34,971 nt of DNA from Natrinema hispanicum (GTDB taxonomy: Archaea; Halobacteriota; Halobacteria; Halobacteriales; Natrialbaceae): the NCBI RefSeq assembly GCF_900111485.1, contig NZ_FOIC01000027.1, positions 1 to 34,971 on the forward strand, written 5' to 3'. A program made the position numbers and the translations under genes. Shown one piece after another: positions 9,302-17,517 of this stretch. Below the pieces are notes generated by a model. It saw only the letters and a program-made list of their open reading frames with translations. It ran no database searches and was not told the DNA's origin. Numbering within the stretch: the first letter of the stretch is position 1; each line of letters starts with the position of its first letter.

Positions 9302-9365
9302 AGGAATGCGACCCCTTCTTTATTGTTTTGGGATCCTATTAGCATAGAACTCTTATTAGCCATCC

Positions 9366-9375
9366 TATATAAAAT
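9366..9375 (-). promoter_or_regulatory. Putative TATA box of the T4SS operon
   Basis: On the minus strand the sequence reads TTTTATATAG, a good haloarchaeal TATA box. A transcription start about 25 nt downstream would fall near 9345 and give a leader of roughly 45 nt before the first operon gene at 9301. It is the best AT-rich core promoter candidate upstream of the operon. Confidence 0.45.
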
Positions 9376-9478
9376 TTCCCATGGCCCTTACTAATAGTAT
9401 TTATCCGGCTCGAGACGCCGCTGTCTTCTCGAAAGGAGAACCACTTACGAAGAGCCATATACAATGAATGCAGCTAAA

Positions 9479-9661
9479 TTAGTTGTCAACCAGTCGCAGA
9501 ACAGTAAAAATGATCAAAGTAAGTGGGAGAATATACACAAGAAGGATAGCAACTGCACCTAGAATCATATTAACTGCGCCACTACCTCCAGAACCCGTTT
9601 GTATGTAAATAAGGACAACAAACCAGAGAGTTACTAACTGAATGACTGGCGTATCTTCCAT
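9479..9661 (-). CDS. Small two-helix membrane protein
   Basis: A 60-aa frame made almost entirely of two hydrophobic helices (VIQLVTLWFVVLIYIQ and MILGAVAILLVYILPLTLIIF) joined by a Gly/Ser loop. The family is not recognised. It lies upstream of the T4SS operon on the same strand with a gap of about 180 bp, so it may be an accessory of that system or independent. AT content is higher than in the operon. A 32-codon plus-strand frame starting near 9464 overlaps it and looks less protein-like. Confidence 0.5.
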   Translation of the reverse strand: MEDTPVIQLVTLWFVVLIYIQTGSGGSGAVNMILGAVAILLVYILPLTLIIFTVLRLVDN

Positions 9662-9796
9662 ATCCCATCAATGAATATTGATTTATTCAACAAGGTGTTT
9701 TCGATAAGTGCTCAAATCACCTTACGGTCAATGCACCATAGAAGGCTGTAAGCAAGGCTCTGGACGGCCCTATGAATTCTCTGACAGCGTCTATCC

Positions 9797-10051
9797 TCAC
9801 TGGTGAGATGCTTCTACCGCAATAGTTCCGGTTGCATTGACCCTGATCGTGTAGCCACAATATTGGAAGATCAGCTTGAGTTCCTGAGTCTCACTCTGTC
9901 TGAACAGGCGTTCAACTGCTTCGGGATCTATTGAATCGTACAAGGGCGGGAGTTCTTCTACCTCTTGCTCTGCAAGATTAGATACAGTTTCAACGATTCT
10001 GGATACTATCGTCTGCTCTGAATGTGGATCGTATTGGGTTGTAACCACCAT
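9797..10051 (-). CDS. HalOD1 output domain protein
   Basis: An 84-aa protein made of a single HalOD1 domain, the small halobacterial output domain otherwise found alone or in signalling proteins. The hallmark is ELPPLYDSIDPEAVERLF in the middle, after a helix (IVSRIVETVSNLAEQE) and before two beta strands ending in GYTIRV. The molecular function of HalOD1 is unknown; an output or regulatory role has been proposed for the family. It is divergent from the winged-helix gene at 10197. A second HalOD1 gene lies at 13368. Confidence 0.82.
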   Translation of the reverse strand: MVVTTQYDPHSEQTIVSRIVETVSNLAEQEVEELPPLYDSIDPEAVERLFRQSETQELKLIFQYCGYTIRVNATGTIAVEASHQ

Positions 10052-10196
10052 CTATTCTCTCACTATGAGTTTCGTGTTCGATGAACATAAAATGTAGCTC
10101 TAGAATGTATGTTGTAGCACGTACTTTGAAGACGTTATTTTTGAAGGCATAAAATCTGTATAAGAGTGGGTAGCAGCCATGTAGGATTGTTCCTAT

Positions 10197-10424
10197 ATGG
10201 TAGACGACGGTGGAAGAAGTGGTCCGTTCACGAAGCAGGTTTCAGACGATGAATTACTCGAGTATGTGAAAGAAGAGGAAGTTGTGACTACCAAAGAGGT
10301 CGCCGACCATTTTGACTATCACTTGCAGACTGCCCGGCGACGTCTGAAACAACTCCATCAACAAGGTCGGTTGAACCAGAAAGATGTCGGCAAGCGCTTC
10401 GTCTGGTGGCTACCGCGCGACTAA
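10197..10424 (+). CDS. Small winged-helix DNA-binding protein
   Basis: A 75-aa protein with a helix-turn-helix pattern (VVTTKEVADHFDYHLQTARRRLKQLHQQG) followed by a wing-like strand (RLNQKDVGKRFVWWL). This is the common haloarchaeal small transcription regulator layout, probably dimeric and DNA-binding. A TATA-like TATAAG at about 10157 would place transcription start about 14 nt before the ATG. It is divergent from the HalOD1 gene, so it could control that promoter (inference). Confidence 0.75.
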   Translation: MVDDGGRSGPFTKQVSDDELLEYVKEEEVVTTKEVADHFDYHLQTARRRLKQLHQQGRLNQKDVGKRFVWWLPRD

Positions 10425-10991
10425 TCCGCCAAAAAGTGATTTTAAACTCCCTCAACGAAGATCAACTGTTTTACTCTTCTTACACGTCAATTCAACCAAC
10501 TCTCGCCGCTGACTGTGACGGTTTAGACACCACCATAGCTACGATCGACCGAGTCAAACGTTCGATAGCGGAACATCTGCCGAAGAGGCACTGAACTAGA
10601 CAATAGTTCTCAAGACATTTCATATCGAGAGTGAGTAGCTATACACTCTCGAGTTCACAGAAAAGCCGGCCAAAGGCCAGCATGAGGTTCTCGAAGGCCG
10701 GATGGCACTCGAAACCAGAGATCGGAGGACGAAACCAGTTGTGGATCTTGTGGAACGTACCGATCTCGGCCGGCGTGGACAAGTGTTCCCTGACTTGTGA
10801 TCGAGGAAGGGTCAACGATACAGGGGTGTAGGTTGACCCACCTTGTCCGCGCCAACCCGTCATATGCCCCATAGAAGTATCAATTTGTTCCCCAACTGTG
10901 AGGGCGTCATAGAATAGCTCGCAAGGTGGCAGATTCCAGAACTATTGGTAGTGAATTGGCTGATCAGTAGGTCTGCGAATACACCGATTGA
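10425..10991. other. Gene-poor stretch with a possible 77-codon remnant and IS-end-like sequence
   Basis: No convincing intact gene. A minus-strand frame at 10639-10872 (containing FHKIHNWFRPPISGFE) reads like a protein tail but has no recognisable family, and its surroundings are GC-rich and interrupted. At about 10905-10985 a sequence beginning gcgtcatagaatagctcgca resembles the left end of the element at 10992 (gtgtcatagaaagatccgca), and both continue to a similar gctga.cag...gcgaa block. This suggests that a decayed copy of the same type of terminus lies immediately to the left. Confidence 0.35.
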
Positions 10992-11610
10992 GAGCGTGTC
11001 ATAGAAAGATCCGCAGAGAGTTTGTTTCATCTCCCTTTGGCTGAATCAGCCGGTAAGTAGATGTGCGAACTTCTCGGGTTGAACAATCGTTAAGAAAACT
11101 TATGCAGTCTGAATATCAACTCATTCGATAAATGGATGGTACAGCAGAACTTGTATTAATAGCTACGATTTTTGTCCAATTTCTGCTTTCTGGGATTGTA
11201 TATGTAGATATGCGCCAATTTGATCTTGATGAATTTCAACGATATGATCTAGCCATTCTTGTTCCTCTTGGTGGCTTCTTAGTTCTCCCATATTATACGC
11301 TGAAAAGAGATGAGTTTGCAAAAAGTAAACAAGATTCATCTTCATATATTCATATTACTAAATCAGAATTAGCATCTGTTAGAACAAAATTGTTCGTCCT
11401 CGCTTTCATGACTGGAGTCCCTTTTAAGATGGCTGGGTCTCAAGCACCCAGCTCGGCATCTCAACTCATCCTTCTCATAATCAGTGGGATCAGCGCACTC
11501 CTTCTTTTTAGAGAGTTACGGCAGTATCAATCTGAATAGCGATTGAAAGACCTGTACTGACCGCACACTACGGAGTCGAATAGGCCTGTGACCGATTCTA
11601 TGACACGCTC
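10992..11610 (+). mobile_element. TIR-flanked passenger element without transposase
   Basis: Perfect 15-bp terminal inverted repeats gagcgtgtcatagaa (10992-11006) and its complement (11596-11610) bound 619 bp. Directly outside them lies the same heptamer cgattga (10985-10991 and 11611-11617); the next base g also matches, so the target duplication is 7-8 bp. Inside is one gene, a small membrane protein at 11132-11539, and no transposase. The structure is that of a non-autonomous element or mobile insertion cassette that would be moved in trans by an IS with the same ends. A shorter sequence with nearly the same ends lies at 17518-17666. Confidence 0.8.
11132..11539 (+). CDS. Membrane protein carried as passenger of a TIR element
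   Basis: A 135-aa protein with four likely transmembrane helices: residues about 5-24 (LVLIATIFVQFLLSGIVYV), 40-57, 88-103 and 110-126 (LILLIISGISALLLF). A charged loop (LKRDEFAKSKQDSSS) separates the two pairs. The family is not recognised; small four-helix haloarchaeal proteins of this kind are common and uncharacterised. It is AT-rich compared with the T4SS genes and lies wholly within the terminal repeats of the element at 10992-11610, so it probably moves with it. Confidence 0.72.
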   Translation: MDGTAELVLIATIFVQFLLSGIVYVDMRQFDLDEFQRYDLAILVPLGGFLVLPYYTLKRDEFAKSKQDSSSYIHITKSELASVRTKLFVLAFMTGVPFKMAGSQAPSSASQLILLIISGISALLLFRELRQYQSE

Positions 11611-11660
11611 CGATTGAGTGTAGCTCCCAAAAACACTTACTAACATAGGCAAACATATAG

Positions 11661-12038
11661 ATGATGACACCTAATAGGCGAGATTTCATTAGTAGTTTCT
11701 CGCTTGCAGTACTCGGTCTGTCTGGGTGTTTAGGCGTAAATGCTAGTGGGACAACAGATATCACTATTTCAAATGAGGCATCAAATACAGTAACCGTACA
11801 TATTCAGGTCACTCAACTCTCCAACGAGGAGCTATTGCTTGACGAAACAGCCACTATTGATGTTGATAGCACTGAGGAGTACGAGGAAGTTGTTAGTGGC
11901 TCCCAAGTCGAGGTAATCCTTAGTACAGAAGACGGCCTAGAGAACACGTATGAATGGTCTGATGGAGAGAGCGATGCAGAAGGACTTCACATCACCGTCA
12001 ATGATGAATCGATAACGTTCTCATCATTCGTTGACTAG
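11661..12038 (+). CDS. Small Tat lipoprotein
   Basis: A 125-aa protein with twin-arginine signal NRRDFISSFSLAVLG and lipobox LSGC near residue 22. The mature domain of about 100 residues is acidic and beta-rich (DITISNEASNTVTVHIQV), resembling small Ig-like haloarchaeal lipoproteins of unknown function. Two consecutive ATG codons (11661, 11664) are possible starts. It lies 50 bp beyond the right end of the TIR element, in the same AT-richer context as the other small exported proteins of the window. Confidence 0.8.
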   Translation: MMTPNRRDFISSFSLAVLGLSGCLGVNASGTTDITISNEASNTVTVHIQVTQLSNEELLLDETATIDVDSTEEYEEVVSGSQVEVILSTEDGLENTYEWSDGESDAEGLHITVNDESITFSSFVD

Positions 12039-12121
12039 AGTATCCGTACTGACCGGTAACTACGTATGCAAACTGAACGATAACCCGAAAACATATGTCT
12101 CCTCGATAAGGTATTCGCTGT

Positions 12122-12370
12122 ATGCCTGGATTCGGAATTGGTACCCCCATCTACCTTGTCATCCAAGCGTTCATTGCACGCTTCGTGTATCGTGAGGCTT
12201 CAACTCAAAACCGCCGCTCGCCGCTTGTTTTAGCCGGTAGCATCTTTATCCTGAGTATCGTTGCTGTGTTTATCGTGGGTAGTATTCTACCTGTTCTCCT
12301 TGTCGAAGCAGTGGCTATTATAATGTACCTCGCTGTTACATCTAGAAATAAACCACCTACTACACAATAA
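12122..12370 (+). CDS. Small membrane protein
   Basis: An 82-aa protein with three hydrophobic segments: an N-terminal one (IGTPIYLVIQAFIARFVY), a central one (PLVLAGSIFILSIVAVFIVGSI) and LLVEAVAIIMYLAV, with a short basic tail. No known domain is recognised. It lies 83 bp after the lipoprotein gene on the same strand, so co-transcription is possible. Confidence 0.6.
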   Translation: MPGFGIGTPIYLVIQAFIARFVYREASTQNRRSPLVLAGSIFILSIVAVFIVGSILPVLLVEAVAIIMYLAVTSRNKPPTTQ

Positions 12371-12569
12371 TCAAACACCCTCCTGTTTAACTGAGAATCA
12401 AACAGTTCTTTACCTATATTAAGCGAACAAAGGGGACGAGAATGAGGTGTGAGAATTGTTGTATGACGCCCTCCCCCAACTGTACCAAGGCGAGTGAATA
12501 TTTGCCTCGGATCAGTATGAAATGGATACTGCTCCACCTGCTGTCTTCTGAACCTCCAACCACCCTCAA

Positions 12570-12738
12570 CGACGTCGACAATTGCGGCAGACTCAACAGC
12601 ATGCTTGAGGAGACGATCGACGGCCAGCTGCTAAGCGTATTCGGCGAGTTCGGGATCAGCTTGTTCGTAGTGAATTGAGAACTCGGCCAATTCGACTGCG
12701 ACTAGGAGACCATCTTGTCAATCAGTCAGTGCCATCAT
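12570..12738 (-). pseudogene. Broken paralogue of the small gene at 17695-17910
   Basis: Reading from 12738 the minus strand gives M-M-A-L-T-D-stop-Q-D-G-L-L-V-A-V-E-L-A-E-F-S-I-H-Y-E, then A-D-P-E-L-A-E-Y-A-stop-Q-L-A. Line by line this matches the intact protein at 17695-17910 (LTDRREDLVLAVALAEFSV and ADPVLAEHAWQLA). Two in-frame stops replace Arg and Trp codons, and the match fades near 12590. This is a decayed copy of that gene family. Confidence 0.8.
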
Positions 12739-13047
12739 CGCTGTCGGCTGTGGCTTCGAATATAAACTTTAGCATCTTGTAGAAACGCCGGCCAGAGGCC
12801 GACGCCAGCGCACTCATGAACCAGATGGTGTGTCACTGGAGAGTGATCTGAGATTACGATGGCACCAAGTAGTGGTGGAGCAATCCCAGTTGCGGCGAGG
12901 AGCGATGTGTCTCGAAACGATTGCATTCCCTGTAGGAAGCCGTTTGGAGCCACACTGTCCTCCCCATCCGTGTCTTTAGGATAGGTATCGTATGAATCTA
13001 TTGTCTAAATGACCAGAAGAGGAATCATTAATAGTGATCGCCAATAA

Positions 13048-13275
13048 CAATCAGTTGCCTCCCACAGTGATTCACGGAGGCACTACCTCCCCCACCCCCA
13101 TCACCGACACTACTCTTCCTGGGAGAGGTCCAAGCTCGAGCACAAATTAAGAGCGCAGATCGATCTCTATCTCTTGGAATTTCAGATTGGAAATTCTGCT
13201 ACTGTTGTGCGATACTTCGGCAGAAGCAGCGCTGCTCAAACACAGCTCACAACGCTACTCTCGAAACACAAGTAG
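13048..13275 (+). pseudogene. Open fragment without start codon
   Basis: The frame is open for 75 codons to TAG at 13273-13275, with no ATG, GTG or TTG near its beginning. Its second half has protein-like composition (KLRAQIDLYLLEF followed by VVRYFGRSSAAQTQLTTLL). The family is not recognised. It may be the C-terminal remnant of a truncated gene. Confidence 0.3.
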
Positions 13276-13367
13276 TCTAGCCATAGCTTATAATAATTCC
13301 TAATAAGAGTACAGAAATTAGCATATTTGGCAACATATATTTGTGCTCTCGAGATCTACCTACTACT

Positions 13368-13637
13368 ATGAAAAAGAATCCTAGGAATGAAGATAATATT
13401 TCTTCGAAGATAGTGGATTGTGTTGCTAAGAGAGAACAGACAGACCCACTGAAGCTGCCTCCATTGTACGATTCGGTTGACCCAGATGCACTCGACGATC
13501 TCTTTGCGTCGGGGTTCCAGACCGGGACGGATCGATCTGGCCGAGTCGAGTTCCAATACAATGGCTACACAGTTGTTGTAGAATTCGGTAACGATCCAGA
13601 ACTCACAGTCAAAGAACAGTCAGAACTCGTTGAGTAA
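13368..13637 (+). CDS. HalOD1 output domain protein (second copy)
   Basis: An 89-aa protein starting at ATG 13368 (MKKNPRNED); an in-frame TTG at 13341 is less likely because a TATA-like catatattt at 13333-13341 would put transcription start near 13362. The HalOD1 hallmark KLPPLYDSVDPDALDDLF is followed by two strands (VEFQYNGYTVVVEF). It differs in sequence from the copy at 9797 and is on the opposite strand, so the two are not a recent duplication. Confidence 0.82.
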   Translation: MKKNPRNEDNISSKIVDCVAKREQTDPLKLPPLYDSVDPDALDDLFASGFQTGTDRSGRVEFQYNGYTVVVEFGNDPELTVKEQSELVE

Positions 13638-14189
13638 CACACTCTGACCAGAAATCACTTCCCGGACAGGGTGCCACCGGAGTTACCGAACGCCACTCCC
13701 ACCCTCCACGTTGTACTGTCTGTCCCAGACGACTCGTGCGGAGACGAGTATTCGACACGGACCGTGTGTCTGAGATGTACCTCTGACTGAGCGTGAGGAC
13801 GGTTGTCCCCTGACTCTCCCCACGCCCAAGTCGCCGTTTTGATTGAAGTCATATCAGACTTTCTTAATTACCACAATATTACCCAGTGATTCATGGCGTT
13901 CTATTGGACAGGATCTCACCATGTCGATCTCACGACGATCCTCTCCTGTGAAAGAGCGATCGTGCAGATCATAACTAATCGGTCATGATCACACCCGTTG
14001 TGAGTGGGCCCAAAGCCGAAACTCCAGAACGAGCGTTAGAGGAACAAACACAGTCTCTGAAAGGGAGGGTCTTCTCTTACACCTGCAGCTATTGGTAGCG
14101 ACGACGTCGTCGGACCACGACGACGACCAGATCCGTTCGGTGTGCTCGTTAGAGAGATGCTCCCTCTCGGGATGGGTTCAACCGCTTTC
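13638..14189. other. Intergenic region, no clear gene
   Basis: No supported gene. A 65-codon minus frame at 13655-13852 and an overlapping plus frame (fragment ATPTLHVVLSVPDD) both look partly protein-like, so one may be a remnant. A short palindrome gacacg-gac-cgtgtgtc lies near 13755. No tRNA, array or long repeat is seen. Confidence 0.4.
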
Positions 14190-15089
14190 TCACACCTTTG
14201 CCCTGTCGTTCTGGGTCACAACGGGTGTGACACCACCAGTGACCTGTCCATCCGAGTCAAGCAACTCGAGGTGGTGATAACGAGACTCAAACAGTCCCTC
14301 GGCAGTCTCGATATCCATCGCAATGATCTCTTTTGGCGTCTGTTTCGCAGAGACACGCCGTTCAGTGACATCGATGTCCGAACTTCCGATCGCGATCATC
14401 TCGTTCCACACGCGCTTGAGTGTCTGTGCGTGGGGACGCTTTCCAAGGATTGCAGTAAGCGCATCCCGAACATCGTCTCGCGTCCAGAAAATGCCGCTCC
14501 CGTTCGTACGCTTGGTTGCGAACTCGTCCCAGCGCTTCATCACAAGGAGTGCCCGGAATCGGTTCTTCCGCGGTGTCCCCTGGTCGACGAGATGTTTTTT
14601 GACACGGTGCTGGCGGCAGTTCGCAAGGAAATCCAATGGACTGCTCGAGGGTTCGATGCCGCCGGGCAGTTCCTCTGGATCCTCGCGGTCGAACGCAGTC
14701 TCACCGGTCTCGGCGATTGATTTGGCCTGCTCAGCGTTCGCGTTTGCAGTCTTCGCGATTTCCTTTGCTTGGTCAGCCGTCTCGTCGGTTTCGGCAACCG
14801 ACTCGGTGATCTCGTGGAGTTGACTGGCGATCTCCTTTCGGTTGCGATCAGCGCGATTCTGTTCTTGCTGGAGTTCGTCGACACGCTCCTCGAGGCAGTC
14901 GATCGTCTGCACCAGTTCTTGGATGATGGCCCACATCTCTACGCGACTCGGGAGTTCATCATCACCGTCGTCGGCCGTTGGATCAGTGCTGGTGTGCGTA
15001 TCGACGCTGTCGAAGCCAAGAGCGGCGGCAACGTCGTGATTAGTGGGCGTTTCTGCGTCAACTGCGTCCGGATCTTTTCCAATTGTCAT
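14190..15089 (-). CDS. Coiled-coil protein with C-terminal helical domain, plasmid-type
   Basis: A 299-aa protein starting at ATG 15089 (MTIGKDPDAVDAE); longer in-frame starts upstream would read through an Arg/Ser/Thr-rich leader typical of non-coding GC-rich DNA. Residues about 1-50 are acidic and disordered. Residues about 55-135 form a coiled coil (IIQELVQTIDCLEERVDELQQEQN) continuing into Ala/Glu/Lys heptads. Residues about 160-240 look like a helical, possibly winged-helix domain (FRALLVMKRWDEFATKRT, VRDALTAILGKRPHAQTLKRVWNEM), then beta strands to the end. It could be a DNA-binding structural or segregation protein, but I do not recognise the family. Confidence 0.7.
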   Translation of the reverse strand: MTIGKDPDAVDAETPTNHDVAAALGFDSVDTHTSTDPTADDGDDELPSRVEMWAIIQELVQTIDCLEERVDELQQEQNRADRNRKEIASQLHEITESVAETDETADQAKEIAKTANANAEQAKSIAETGETAFDREDPEELPGGIEPSSSPLDFLANCRQHRVKKHLVDQGTPRKNRFRALLVMKRWDEFATKRTNGSGIFWTRDDVRDALTAILGKRPHAQTLKRVWNEMIAIGSSDIDVTERRVSAKQTPKEIIAMDIETAEGLFESRYHHLELLDSDGQVTGGVTPVVTQNDRAKV

Positions 15090-15235
15090 GGAGGGTCGTT
15101 GTGGTCGTGGTCGTGTGCTGCTGGTTGTTGGTCGAGTCGCGATGCTACTGGGGAGAGAGACGACTCTCAAAGGAGACGAGACACCGTGCTGGACAGAGCC
15201 ATGGCTCCTCGAGAGGCAAACTTTTATGTCGATCC

Positions 15236-15296
15236 GGGTCGCAGGATTGAGTAGCCAACTCTGGGGGCGAATTGACGCCCCCTTCTCCTGCGACCC
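15236..15296. promoter_or_regulatory. Nested stem-loop upstream of the coiled-coil gene
   Basis: The outer arms gggtcgcagga (15236-15246) and tcctgcgaccc (15286-15296) pair perfectly over 11 bp. Inside, gggggcg (15263-15269) and cgccccc (15276-15282) pair over 7 bp around aattga. On the minus strand this would lie just upstream of a TATA-like cataaaag (about 15221-15228) and the gene at 15089. It may be a terminator for upstream transcription, an operator or a small structured RNA; the sequence does not decide. Confidence 0.5.
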
Positions 15297-15468
15297 ACAT
15301 CGATGAGCGGTGGGTATATTCTCCTATCTTCTTGCCTCACTGATAGTCATGGATGTCACTTAAAACTAGGAGTCCTCACTGGCGGCTTTTCCTCAGTATC
15401 GGACTGCAGTAATCGCAAGCAGGCCCACGTATCAACCGTGATGAAATCAGTTCTAGAGCGTCGTCAGC

Positions 15469-15579
15469 ATGCATCGAGAGTCTATGACTGTCACTGAGAA
15501 CGATGGACGAGTACCAGCTGGGACTGTCCGAGATGTCTGGGTCCGTATTCAGGACGATATTGCTATGTGGTCCGCGTAG
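15469..15579 (+). CDS. Very small ORF, possible peptide or remnant
   Basis: A 36-codon frame from ATG 15469 (or ATG 15484, MTVTENDGRVPAGTVRDVW) to TAG 15577. Composition is like a real haloarchaeal protein, acidic and without Arg/Ser runs. It may be the remnant of a longer gene. It lies 21 bp before the DUF2238-like gene on the same strand. The interval 15297-15468 shows nothing else. Confidence 0.3.
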   Translation: MHRESMTVTENDGRVPAGTVRDVWVRIQDDIAMWSA

Positions 15580-15600
15580 TCAGTCTATTATATACAGAAA

Positions 15601-16155
15601 ATGTCGACAGCTGAACAGGGAGTGGGCCGTGAGACAAGATATACGTTACTCACGGTGTTCCTCGTCGGACTCCGTCGTCGGGATCCAGGCGCGGTTGTCA
15701 ATGCCGTCGTCGCAGCGCTCGGCACATACCTTCCCACGGTCGTCACGCGTGCGTATGGTGTTAAACTCCAGCCGTGGCAGCGAGCCTACGTGAACACCGC
15801 GATGGTTACTCATGCTGTCGGCATGCTCGGTCCCTATGACGACGTCTGGTGGTGGGATCACCTTACACACGCACATTCCTCGTCGATTCTGGCCGGAATC
15901 GTCTATGTGGTCAGTCGCAGGAAGGGGCGCGATCCTGGCCCACGAGTCGTTGCCGCCGTCATTAGTTTCGGGCTTGTCTGGGAAACCATCGAGTATGCTA
16001 TTCACGCAACGGCGAAACGCCTGGATCTCGAGCCGATACTCGTCACGTACGGCCGGAAAGACACGTTCTTGGACATTGTCTTCGACCTGGTCGGCGCAGT
16101 ACTCGTGCTTGCGTTCGGTGACCGTGTTCTCGACGAGCTCGCGGCCAACGAGTAG
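15601..16155 (+). CDS. YjdF/DUF2238-like integral membrane protein
   Basis: A 184-aa membrane protein with four or five hydrophobic segments. The family pattern is clear: WWWDHLTHAHSSSILAG (Asp-His-Leu-x-His-x-x-Ser/His), then ISFGLVWETIEYAIHA and the C-terminal TFLDIVFDLVGAVLVL, in which conserved Asp, His and Glu lie within or next to membrane helices. The function of the family is unknown; the polar intramembrane residues suggest metal binding or transport. A TATA-like tattatata lies only 5-15 bp before ATG 15601. If it is the core promoter, the true start could be the in-frame GTG at 15655. Confidence 0.8.
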   Translation: MSTAEQGVGRETRYTLLTVFLVGLRRRDPGAVVNAVVAALGTYLPTVVTRAYGVKLQPWQRAYVNTAMVTHAVGMLGPYDDVWWWDHLTHAHSSSILAGIVYVVSRRKGRDPGPRVVAAVISFGLVWETIEYAIHATAKRLDLEPILVTYGRKDTFLDIVFDLVGAVLVLAFGDRVLDELAANE

Positions 16156-16215
16156 CCGGTCTGGCAGCAGTCAGTCGTTTCGTAGCAGTGGTGTATTTCT
16201 TCCTCAGCCTCAGTG

Positions 16216-17193
16216 TCAGTTGAGACCCATCGCTTCGATCTGTTCTTGATACCGATTCCGAATGGTAACCTCAGTCACCTGCGCAACCTCAGCAACTTCC
16301 CTTTGGGTCTTTTTCTCGTTACAGAGGAGTGATGCCGCATAAATGGCTGCTGCCGCAAATCCCGTTGGCGACTTCCCTGAAAGCAAACCCTGTTCAGCAG
16401 ACTCATCGATAATTTCGATCGCCTTCATCTTCACTTCTTCACTCACCTCGAGGTCAGAACAAAATCGTGGGACGTACTCTTTGGGGTCGGCTGGTTTCAT
16501 CTCGAGGGAGAGTTCCTTGGCGATATAGCGATATGTGCGCCCGATTTCTTTCTTCCCAACGCGAGAGACCTCAGTCACTTCTTCAAGACTCCGCGGGATC
16601 CCCTCTTGACGACAGCCAGCGTAGAGGCAGCTCGTGGCGACGCCCTCGATAGACCGTCCACGAATCAAGTCATTGCTGAGCGCTTGTCGGTAGATTACGG
16701 AGGCAACCTCTCGAACAGAACGGGGGACACCGAGTGCCGACGCCATGCGATCAATTTCCGAAAGCGCAAACTGGAGGTTTCGTTCACCTGCATCCTTGGT
16801 TCGAATCCGTTCTTGCCACTTGCGCAGTCGATGCAACTGATTCCGCTTCTTTGAGGAGATCGATCTTCCGTGTGCGTCCTTATTTTTCCAGTCAATCTGG
16901 GTGGTCAACCCTTTGTCGTGCATCGTTTGGGTTGTAGGTGCACCAACCCGGCTTTTGTTCTGCCGTTCGGCATGATTAAACGCGCGCCATTCTGGACCGT
17001 GGTCGATATTTTGTTCTTCGATAACGAGACCGCACTCCTCACAAATAATTTCGTTACTATCGTTGCTAGCAACGAGAGCGCCTGAATCGCATTCAGGACA
17101 CGTCTGCTCTTCACTCTCATTTTCATTTTCATGTTCGTCGGCTTCCGTTACCGACATCTGGTCGCGTTCGCGCTGCTGCATTGGCCGCACCAT
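16216..17193 (-). CDS. tfb: Transcription initiation factor TFB
   Basis: A 325-aa TFIIB homologue that would recruit RNA polymerase to TBP-bound promoters. The N-terminal zinc ribbon has Cys32, Cys35, Cys51 and Cys54 (TCPEC and ICEEC). The B-finger/linker region ([20 protein letters not shown]) and two cyclin repeats follow (about 125-215 and 220-310, with [16 protein letters not shown] and [16 protein letters not shown]). The C-terminal helix-turn-helix ([20 protein letters not shown]) recognises the BRE. ATG 17193 fits a leaderless transcript from an AT-rich element near 17225; internal ATG codons are at 17181 and 17157. Haloarchaea carry several TFBs, and extra copies on plasmids are known. 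Confidence 0.96.
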   Translation of the reverse strand: MVRPMQQRERDQMSVTEADEHENENESEEQTCPECDSGALVASNDSNEIICEECGLVIEEQNIDHGPEWRAFNHAERQNKSRVGAPTTQTMHDKGLTTQIDWKNKDAHGRSISSKKRNQLHRLRKWQERIRTKDAGERNLQFALSEIDRMASALGVPRSVREVASVIYRQALSNDLIRGRSIEGVATSCLYAGCRQEGIPRSLEEVTEVSRVGKKEIGRTYRYIAKELSLEMKPADPKEYVPRFCSDLEVSEEVKMKAIEIIDESAEQGLLSGKSPTGFAAAAIYAASLLCNEKKTQREVAEVAQVTEVTIRNRYQEQIEAMGLN

Positions 17194-17517
17194 GAATGGA
17201 CATTCTGACTACTTGTCTGGAACACCAATAATGATTTTGACCCATACTCAGACTCATTCAACTAACCATCCGTCTCAACGTCATCTGGAAATCGTCTCTG
17301 TAGGCATCAGTCAACTCACTCTGACATCAAGAGGTGGAACCGAACGAGGAGTCGTAAGATCGGTAGGCGACCCGAAGAAACCCTGTTGTTTTCGAGTGAG
17401 AGAGCCACCGTTGCTGGAGTGACTGATCGACGACGCTCAAAAAGACATCAACAACGATCGATACTCCAAGAGAGGCCCGCTACCGCTACACAGCTGAGGA
17501 TTGAGGTTTAGCTAAAG
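17194..17517. other. Intergenic region, nothing recognised
   Basis: Apart from the putative core promoter of tfb next to 17193, I see no gene, repeat or RNA. Short open frames on the plus strand have Ser/Thr/Arg-rich composition and no start signal. Confidence 0.5.

Larger units (their letters stand above)
12371..13367. other. Decayed intergenic region with gene fragments
   Basis: No intact gene is visible. It holds the broken small gene at 12570-12738 and, upstream of it on the minus strand, a matching broken upstream segment with the in-frame string SGRRFYKMLKFIFEA (about 12740-12830). It also holds an open plus-strand fragment with no start codon (13048-13275). The stretch 12960-13050 shows no feature. 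Confidence 0.5.

Noticed and set aside
9163-9363. 66-codon minus frame overlapping the first T4SS operon gene
   Set aside because: No coupling to the pilin gene, whereas the alternative frame ends with an ATGA overlap.
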